From Calonectria ilicicola (taxonomy: Eukaryota > Ascomycota > Sordariomycetes > Hypocreales > Nectriaceae): DNA of 64,000 bases. Every line of letters starts with the position of its first letter. Position 1 is the stretch's first letter. Where the stretch lies: assembly GCA_020809705.1 (NCBI GenBank), contig CP085825.1:2790001-2854000 (forward strand), written 5' to 3'. The notes below the pieces were generated by a model. That model was not told the DNA's origin. It saw only the letters and a program-made list of their open reading frames with translations, and did no database searches. This document shows, one piece after another, positions 56,601-64,000 of the stretch. The position numbers and the translations under genes were made by a program.

Positions 56601-57036
56601 TATCGAAGGGATGCATGTGCACGCTGGAGGTGTCAAATGTGGTGGAGGACCATTGTAGCGGGGCGAAAATGCCGTGATGCACGCCTAGAGACTATGCACC
56701 TTTGGTGGGAGATTCTGGCAAGTTCACGGTTGGAGGAGCAACTGAACTCACGCGAAAAGACGCGCTCAGGTGATGCAGGCGCGTAAAGCACCAGCTGCCA
56801 GGGCGCAAGCCGCACGATGCACAGCTAAAGATCCTGGCTATCAGCGCGGGTGGAGTACCTGTGGCCCTTGCGCAGTGCCGCAACGTCACTGCTCATTGCA
56901 TTGTCCATGAGCTGTGGGGCTCAAGCTGCAGCGGCCTGGCTTCAACATCATCATCCCCCCACGCGATCTGGTGACCGCCTACTTTTCGTCCCCAATCCCA
57001 TCTTTTGCTTCAGGATATGCCATAACCATTCTCACC
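56601..57036. promoter_or_regulatory. Divergent promoter region, scm3 / atg6
   Basis: 436 bp between start codons serve both genes. The scm3 side is G-rich, the atg6 side CA/TC-rich. No specific site can be named. Confidence 0.4.
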
Positions 57037-58553
57037 ATGAATTGTCAGAAGTGCCGCCAACCCCTCAAGCTAGATAGTTCACTGGAGGATCTAAATCCTG
57101 CCGCCTACGATCTCCTCATTTGTGAGCGCAAACATGGCGACCCCGCGACCATAGCTAACCGTTTCAAACCACAGCTTCGTCCTCGCCAGAGACGATCAAG
57201 AAGTCGCCTTTGCCCCGTACCCCTGCGCCGCAGCCCCAGGGACAGGCTCGAAGATCGCTTTATGATACCATCTCTCAGAATGTCGGTTCACCAGTCTTCA
57301 AGCGAAACCAGGGCGGCCACCCACGAGATTCAACCATGTCTTTTATCTACCTGACCGAGTCGCAAATGGGTGGGCCGCAATCGCAAATACCCGAACGTCC
57401 GTCGACACCACCCAAAATTCGACGCGCAAGCTCCAGTCGAGGAACGTTGGACGAGTCAGATGGGCCAAAGGGAGACGAGATGGATCGAATCAACCGTCTA
57501 TTTGAGATTATTTCTTCACGGTCCGACATTGACCACCCAATATGTGTGGAATGTACGGAAATGCTTTTGGATGGGCTACAAAAGAAGCTGGATGTGGCTT
57601 CAAGGGAAAGAGACGCATATGTAAAGCATCTCAAGGACGTCAAGGCGAACCAGCCCAGTGAAGATGACCTGAAGGCGCAGGAAGCCACGCTGAGAAAAGC
57701 AGAGCAAGACAGAGCAACGGCCATGGAAGAGCTAAAGAAACTGGAGGCTGAAAAGGATGCTCTGGACGAAGAAATTGTGGCTCTCGAGGAAGAATCACGT
57801 CAACTAGACAAAGAAGAAGAAAAGTTTTGGAGAGAACGGAATGCGTTTGCGACCAAGATGGCCGACTTTCAATCAGAGCGGGACAGTGTCAACGCAAAGT
57901 ACCTCAACGACTCGCAGCTTCTAGATAAACTGCAGCGATCAAACGTCTACAACGATACCTTTTGCATCAGTCATGACGGTAGCTTTGCAACCATCAACGG
58001 GCTAAGACTGGGACGCCTATCAAACAAACCCGTGGACTGGCCCGAGATCAACGCAGCATGGGGCCACGCACTCTTGCTATTAGTCACAGTAGCGGAAAAG
58101 CTCTGTTACAAGTTTGACGGATATGATCCTCAGCCGATGGGAAGCACGTCCAAGATTGTCCGCTACGAGATTGCCAGTCCGGCTTCAAGTCGTCTCGGGA
58201 ACCGAGGGATTCAGCCCCCACCCAAGAAGCATGTGCTAGAACTGTATAGCTCAGGTGACATGCCACTAGGACTCACCTTTATGCATCGAAAGTTTGACAA
58301 TGCTATGGTAGGGTTCCTGGAGCTAGTCCGTCAACTCGGATCATTTGTGCAACGCCAGACAGAAGAGACAGGAAATCCGCTCAGCCTACCTTATAAGATT
58401 GATGGTGATAGGATTGGAGATGTGAGCATCAAGCTAGGAATTGCGCAGGATGATGGGTGGACCAAGGCTTGTAAGCTGACCTTGACATGCTGCAAGTTCC
58501 TGTTGGCGCACGCAAGCAATGTGACAGCGAATGCACGAATCGCTGCTAATTGA
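57037..58553 (+). CDS. atg6: Autophagy protein Atg6/Vps30 (Beclin 1)
   Basis: Shared subunit of PI3-kinase complexes I and II. Exons 57037-57121 and 57175-58553 (intron 57122-57174, donor GTGAGC, CTAACC branch, acceptor CACAG) give 487 residues. The N-terminus MNCQKCRQPLKLDSSLEDL has the Cys3/Cys6 pair of Beclin family members. Residues about 150-255 are coiled coil (EDDLKAQEATLRKAEQDRAT). The C-terminal BARA/ECD domain (about 260-487) shows SNVYNDTFCISHDGSFATIN, LRLGRL, WPEINAAWGHALLLL, MPLGLTFMHRKFDNAM and the terminal LTLTCCKFLLAHASN. Order and length are as in fungal Atg6. Its partner gene atg14 lies about 8 kb away. Confidence 0.95.
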
Positions 58554-59706
58554 TGATGGCAAGAAATGTATGATTACACGGAAATGGAGTCAGAAACGGA
58601 CAAGAAGGGGCGTTCATGATATAACTGGCATCTGTATGTTATCGCGTATTGTTTGGGTATATTGGAGTTTCAAGAAGATGGATAGCCCTCGGAGGGCCAG
58701 TTCCCCTACAGAGAGCCTCAGATAATTCATGTGATTGAAGCAAGTAGATACCATGCAGATTGTGCAATTTTCCAAGGTCAAGCGGTGTGTTTGTTCACGG
58801 CAAGCATGCCATATTGGTCAACATGAACGGCCACCATGACTGACAACAGTCGGATATTGTTCGCAATGGCGCGAGGAGACTGGGTTGGAGGAACAGGAAC
58901 CCGATGGCATGCGGGCGGGGTACAGCCAAGGTTCTGTCAAGGTTCGCACCAATGCTGTCCGTCGTGCGCAGAGAGTGTTGTTCTGTTGCGATTCATTGGC
59001 ACTGCTCCGGCCTGCGTTAGCTGCCTAATGTACATGCTACATTGCCTTTTTTTTGTGAGGTATCGGCGCTGTGAGGTGAGGCCATTCATGCAGTCAGCTT
59101 TAGTGTTCTACATGGCATACAACATGACGTTATTCGTTGAGCAATGCGCACAGTCCTTTCACTCGTCCGACAGTTGAAAAGCCGAGAAGGAGACTGTCAG
59201 AAAAGGCCTTCACGTTTCGTCCGGCATTGGACAAGGCGGTGGCTTAGGCTGCAACGGCGGGCAGTGCAACCAGACTGGTGGCTCTGGCTGCCGTTCCCCA
59301 CAACAGCTGCCGAATAGGGCTGAAGTAGTGCCCTTTAGATAGCCAACTACCTTGGAGGCCTTGTCTGCCTTGTCAAGCCATCTGCGATACAACATTCTCG
59401 GTGCGCGCAACTCGCATGCTTCTAGCGTCTTACTGGTTCACTGGCAAGCCATGGCGCCGTTGCTGCCTTGGACTGTCTGCAAGACGCTGGACAAGTTATA
59501 CAAGACCAACACAGCGTCTTTACCAGAAATCGCCTAAGATGCAGTTGCTATAAAGCCCCCAATCGGTTCCCGGGGTTTGGGCAATCACTTTCACTCCTCC
59601 CAGTCTCTCTCCTCCTCTTCTATCCTCTCCTCTCCTCTCCCCTTTCTCCCCTTTCTCCCCTTTCTCTCCCATTTTACCATTCTACTTGTATCGGGCTTCA
59701 TCAAAC
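58554..59706. other. Intergenic region with pyrimidine-rich promoter
   Basis: About 1.15 kb between atg6 and the AAA ATPase gene. The last 120 bases are a pyrimidine-rich promoter tract (see the repeat at 59598). The rest has no recognised feature. Confidence 0.5.
59598..59670 (+). repeat. Pyrimidine-rich repeat (CCCTTTCTC units) upstream of the AAA gene
   Basis: About 73 bases of almost pure C/T include CTCTC repeats and three tandem copies of CCCTTTCTC, ending about 37 bases before the ATG. Such CT tracts often mark core promoters and transcription start regions in filamentous fungi. Confidence 0.75.
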
Positions 59707-62273
59707 ATGGCCATCACAGAGCCCGAGGTTCATGAGCTCCGCGTCGTTGAGGATGACAGCTTTGATGATGCCTCCTCCATCGATGGCTTTGACGAGCTTC
59801 GACCCAGGCATGCTTCTAGTTCCAGGCGTCGTCCTCGTCCCAAGCCAACGCTCAAGGTAGATGGGAAAGTTCCTGATGTTCTGTACGTTCTCAAGTACAT
59901 CGGCTGGGGCGACAAGGTAGTCGAATGTCAGTATACAGTTACTTTCTGTCCCCTTTCAAAAACGATCAAATGTTAACTCAAAGCGTAGACCGCCACAGTA
60001 CCACAGCGTTCAAGGATATCCCTTCGTTCAAGGGAGATGCCGACGAAGCTGAGGCAAATGACAAAGTCCTTGAGAAGCCTGTTATTGAAATCACTACCAA
60101 GGTTTTCACCGAAAAGGCATCTGGGAGACCTGTTCCGGGCCGCCGCCGTCGTGGTAGTCCCGCCCCCCTAGATCGCCCCATCACCGAAACTTTCGACCAG
60201 GTCAACCTCCACTACGATGACTATTATTCTGATGCCGAAGTGGACTTTGAGGCTTCACCTCATGAAATTGCCCGGCCATTCATGACTATTCACTCCGTGC
60301 ATCTCATCAATGCCCTCAAAGCTGTCATTGCATACTACCCTTACATCAATCTCAATGGCAAAAATGTCGTCATTAGCTCCCCCTATCGCGTCCTCTACCA
60401 TCACCGCGATGAGCTTGCCCATTACCGCGACCACCAGCCCGCCGCGCATGATGCCGAATATGCTGCCACCACTGCCAGCCACATCAACACTCTCCTTCGC
60501 TTCCTTGACGACAACCTCGGCGAAGAAATCCGGAAGGAGGAACAACTTCATCGCCTCAAGGAACCCAGGGCCACCTATGAGTACTTCTGGCTCCTTCTTA
60601 AGCCAGGCGAGGTCATCTATGCCAAGCGTTATGACATTTGGACTCCATACGTCATCAGTAACATTCACAAGAACCAGGACTCTCCAACCGCCTTTGATAC
60701 CTACAAAGTGAACTGCTGGATGATCGAGTCCAACGGAACAAAGGTCAACCGATACATGTACAGCTTCAATGTGTCCCCTTGGCTTGGAGAGCAGGCCATT
60801 GCTAGCCTCCCCGTCATTCCCGCCGCCTTTTGGCCCGAGGATCTTGACGCGCAAGACGGACTCACCATGAAGGAAAGGTTCATCCAGCTCGGAAAGATGT
60901 ACTGGGATCTCCTCAAACGCCCAACTTATATGGAATACGAGGGTCTTCTGGTCAATTCTGGCGTCGGTAACCGTCAATGCCGAGGCCCAACGGGGTTCAT
61001 GAAGGGTCGTGTCATTTGCGATGCTCCTGGATTCGATACCTACTACAACTTGGGCCCTGATCCCAGTCGTGGCATGGGTCGCTATCCCCACCGGGCTCCT
61101 GCCTTTGACCAAAGATCAGCTCCAGTCAAAGATCACCTACCACGCAACCTACCTCAGTGCGGGTGCACTTCTTGTGCTGCAAATCGTTCCGATACGGATA
61201 GTCCCTACCTCAACTTTGAGGATTTGGATCCTCTCCATGACACTCCCCCTGAAAATGATCTCTTTTACCTTGTCTGTAGCAAGACAATTCCTGGTTTCAT
61301 TCTCGGTGATCGCCGCTGGGGTCACCTGGAGCTCGCCAACCTCAGACCTTTGGTCACCGACAAGGAAGCATTCAAATATCTCGTCCTCGACGATGAAGTC
61401 AAGATGACTGTCAAGGCTCTTATTGGAAAGTTTGCCACTACCCTTGACGCTGGCAATGTGGCCCCCTGGGGCAATGATTTTGTCAAGAACAAGGGCGAAG
61501 GCCGCATATTCCTCCTTCACGGCGCTCCTGGTGTCGGAAAGACTTGCACGGCTGAGTGTATTGCTGAGTTGACCCAGCGTCCGCTCATTGCCCTCACTAG
61601 TGGTGATCTGAGCGTTGACTCGTTTAATATCGAGGCAAATCTCAGCTATTTCCTTGAACTGGGCCAGCGATATGGCGCCCTCGTACTTCTCGACGAAGCT
61701 GATGTATACCTTGAACGCAGGCGTTCCAAGGATATCTCTCGCAACGGACTTGTCTCTGTCTTCCTGCGCGCCCTGGAGTACTATCGTGGTGTTCTTTTCC
61801 TCACCACCAACAGAGTTCAATGGTTTGACCCAGCCTTCTTGAGCCGAATCCACGTCGCCCTCCACTACAAGAACCTCCGAGACGAGGACCGCGAGCGTAT
61901 CTGGACCAACAATTTCGACCGTATCGTGCGCGACTCCTGTGGCCAGATTCGCATCTCAAGTGCTGCCCGTGATTTCATCTGCGAGAGTCGCGAGGTGCGC
62001 GGCCTCAAGTGGAATGGTCGCGAAATCCGCAACGCAATGCAGACAGCCCTCGCACTGGCCGAGAGTGATGCCCAAGAAGATGGCTCAGATCGAATCATCC
62101 TTGGGGAGAAACACATTCGTGCTGTTGTTAAGATGAGCCGAGGGTTCCGTGATTATATTCAGGCCTCTATTCCAGACGGGTGGGAGGATGAAGCACACCC
62201 TTGCCATGAGTCCCCTGATGAAGACGAACTCGAACTCGAGAGTATCTCGGGCCTAAACCGTAGGCGCTTTTAA
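59707..62273 (+). CDS. AAA-family ATPase (834 aa)
   Basis: Exons 59707-59926 and 59989-62273 (intron 59927-59988, donor GTCAGT) give 834 residues. The AAA domain lies in the C-terminal third: Walker A GAPGVGKT (about 585-592), Walker B LVLLDEAD (about 638-645), sensor FLTTNRVQWFDPAFLSRIHV, and a short helical end. The N-terminal 550 residues include a Trp/Tyr-rich part (YEYFWLLLKPGEVIYAKRYD) and CPxC-like cysteines. The arrangement recalls a large fungal family of uncharacterised AAA ATPases (with a DUF7025-type N-terminal region, as I remember it) rather than proteasomal, Cdc48 or Bcs1 proteins. Substrate and location unknown. Confidence 0.88.
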
Positions 62274-62872
62274 GGGATTTATTTTTCTTCCTCTCACTCT
62301 CTTTTTTCTTCCTTTCTGAGGTTTACTCTTGACATACCTTCTCTTTTGGCAGTGGATGCTAGCAACAGGGAAACCCCCCTGGGTTCGGGATCATTAACAC
62401 GGTATAATATGACGATACATGACTTTCTTTCAGAAATTAACGAAGTGCAAACTGAATAAATAACTTGAAATTTGACATTTTTGGTTCATTTTACTATCCC
62501 TTGTCCCCCCCATTCTCTCCTCCGGTGGTAAAATATTCCTTCTTCGAACCTTGATTTGACGTAAACAGCTTGCAGAACTGGAAGTTATTCATTCTCCCTG
62601 ATGAATTTATCAATCCTTCTCGACATATCAAAAGTAAAAGCCCCATAAAAAAACGATAACTATAGTTTTGCCCACTTTAAGTAGAGAGCTTGATACCACG
62701 GACGAGTCTAATCTAGATGGTTGAGAACAGCTAAAAAGAAACCACTGCACCTTCATTGCATGCTGAACGAGATTTGCTTCCAGTCGTTTTGTTTCAATTA
62801 CTAAACCACCATTTTGTATACTTTTCAATTTAAACCACTCCCGAACATACAGTAGCCTCTATCTTATATCCT
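62274..62872. other. Intergenic region between convergent genes
   Basis: About 600 bp between the AAA gene (plus) and the ABC transporter (minus), rich in T and AT stretches, presumably both 3' untranslated regions. No gene is recognised. Confidence 0.5.
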
Positions 62873-64000
62873 CTATGCATTATTACCCTGTCCAAAAATG
62901 GTGCTCTTCAGCGTTCCCTTCTCTCCACTACTCTCACACATGTCGCGGAAGATTCCATTCTTCTCCCAAAGGTCGCGCGGGGAACCGAATTCAGCCACGC
63001 GGCCCTCATTGAGCACCAGGATGCGATCAAAGTCGGCAATGGTGCTGAGACGATGAGCAATGACAATCAGCGTGCTGTCATTGAATTCCTCTCGGATGCT
63101 GCGCTGGATCAGAGCGTCCGTGGCCATGTCAACAGCCGAGGTGGCCTCATCCAGGACCATAATCTTGGGCCGAGCGACGATGGCGCGGGCAAGACAGAGG
63201 AGTTGACGTTGACCCTGCGATAAGTTGCCGCCAGACTCTGAAATAGGGCTAGATAGGTCCCGGAAGATGTTGACATTCTTCGGGGACGTGGTGGAGGCCG
63301 CCGCAGATGCTGGTTCGTTATTAGGCGTGACAGGTAGAGAGTCGACAAGGTGGACTCGAGCCAACGAGTCGCGGAGTTCTTCATCCGTGTTGTCCTCGAA
63401 CGGGTCCAAGTTGGATCGGACAGTTCCGGAAAACAGCACAGGATCCTACACAATTAGTTAGAGGTTGAGAGAGACGTCGGCTGAATACCTCGTTTGCTTA
63501 CCTGGGGGATAATGGCCAGTCGGGACCTCAAACTGTGGAGATCGATCTTGGAAATATCCAACCCATCAATGGTGACGCTACCAGAACGCGCTTCCAAAAA
63601 TCGGAAGAGGGCGAGTGTCAACGAGGACTTTCCGGCGCCAGTTCGGCCTACAACACCAATTCTCTCATTGTTGTTGACTTTGAAAGAAATGTCCTTCAAC
63701 ACAGGAGGCAAATCAGGAGCATACGCAACTTCAAGCTTCTTGACCTCCATAGATCCGGTACTAGGCCATGCAGCCGGGGGCTTCTGGCCACTTTGCGACT
63801 CGGTCTCCAACTCAGTGTACTCGACAACTCGCTCGGTGGAGTTCATATTGAGCTCCATGTTAGCGTAGTTGCGAAGAGTCCAGAGGATATTTTCAGAAAA
63901 GTCGAGCGCAAAGGATAGCGTAAAGCCAGCCAATGCAGCGTCCATGCCGGCGCTGCAAATGACAATTATTCCGACCACAGTAGAGAAAACCGTGCCGACC
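62873..64000 (-). CDS. ABC transporter of MRP (ABCC) type, C-terminal part (partial)
   Basis: The gene runs off the right edge; only the end is seen. Exons 64000-63502 (open to the edge) and 63445-62873 are joined across intron 63501-63446 (donor GTAAGC, acceptor TAG). The visible product starts in the last membrane segments ([20 protein letters not shown]), then the second nucleotide-binding domain: Walker [11 protein letters not shown]-loop ...AIIPQDPVLF, signature LSQGQRQ, Walker [10 protein letters not shown] and the H-loop IAHRLST. The order and the [12 protein letters not shown] phrase are typical of ABCC full transporters (vacuolar conjugate or bile-acid pumps such as Ybt1/Bpt1). Substrate cannot be told from this part. 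Confidence 0.93.

Noticed and set aside
56601..56636. Upstream extension of Scm3 (12 extra residues)
   Set aside because: The frame is open, but the extension begins with TTG, not ATG; the first ATG at 56600 gives the expected start.

Overview
The window looks like a chromosomal segment of a filamentous ascomycete (Pezizomycotina). The order Hypocreales, or at least the class Sordariomycetes, is my inference from protein flavour; I ran no search. The evidence is many short introns (50-65 bp, with some of 75-148 bp) with GT[A/G]NGT-like donors, CTAAC/CTAAT branch points and YAG acceptors. Genes lie on both strands without operons. The leaders are pyrimidine-rich, and the proteins are plainly fungal (Spc7, Scm3, Atg14, MIC60, Sac1).

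Layout. Bases 1-6380 hold no credible gene. From 6.4 to 10.6 kb a small conserved protein of unknown function and mitochondrial isoleucyl-tRNA synthetase are divergently arranged. A 1,217-residue membrane-tailed protein (12.9-16.6 kb) converges on the phosphoinositide phosphatase Sac1 (17.3-19.5 kb). A Rab5/Vps21 GTPase (20.6-21.5 kb) and MIC60/mitofilin (22.3-24.3 kb) follow. Two folylpolyglutamate synthase genes lie tail to tail at 24.7-28.0 kb, one intronless and one with three introns. Then come a two-domain GFA/CENP-V-type zinc protein, a URI/Bud27 prefoldin-like protein, a 57-residue cysteine-rich protein, tRNA-Val(AAC), a twin-CX9C protein and ribosomal protein S11 (uS17), whose start codon is split by an intron.

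From 38 to 62 kb lie the kinetochore scaffold Spc7/KNL1 with a MELT-repeat array, an unrecognised acidic membrane-anchored protein, Atg14, two small conserved proteins (one needing a GC-AG intron), CK2 alpha, the CENP-A chaperone Scm3, Atg6/Beclin and an AAA ATPase. The window ends inside the second half of an MRP-type ABC transporter.

Genes with related functions: Atg14 and Atg6 are partners in the autophagy PI3-kinase complex, and Sac1 and Rab5 act in the same phosphoinositide/endosome biology. Spc7 and Scm3 both act at the centromere. MIC60, mitochondrial IleRS, the mitochondrial-looking folate enzyme and perhaps the CX9C protein relate to mitochondria. I saw no transposon, CRISPR array, virus or secondary-metabolite cluster. 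Exon boundaries were derived by hand from splice consensus, reading frame and family similarity.
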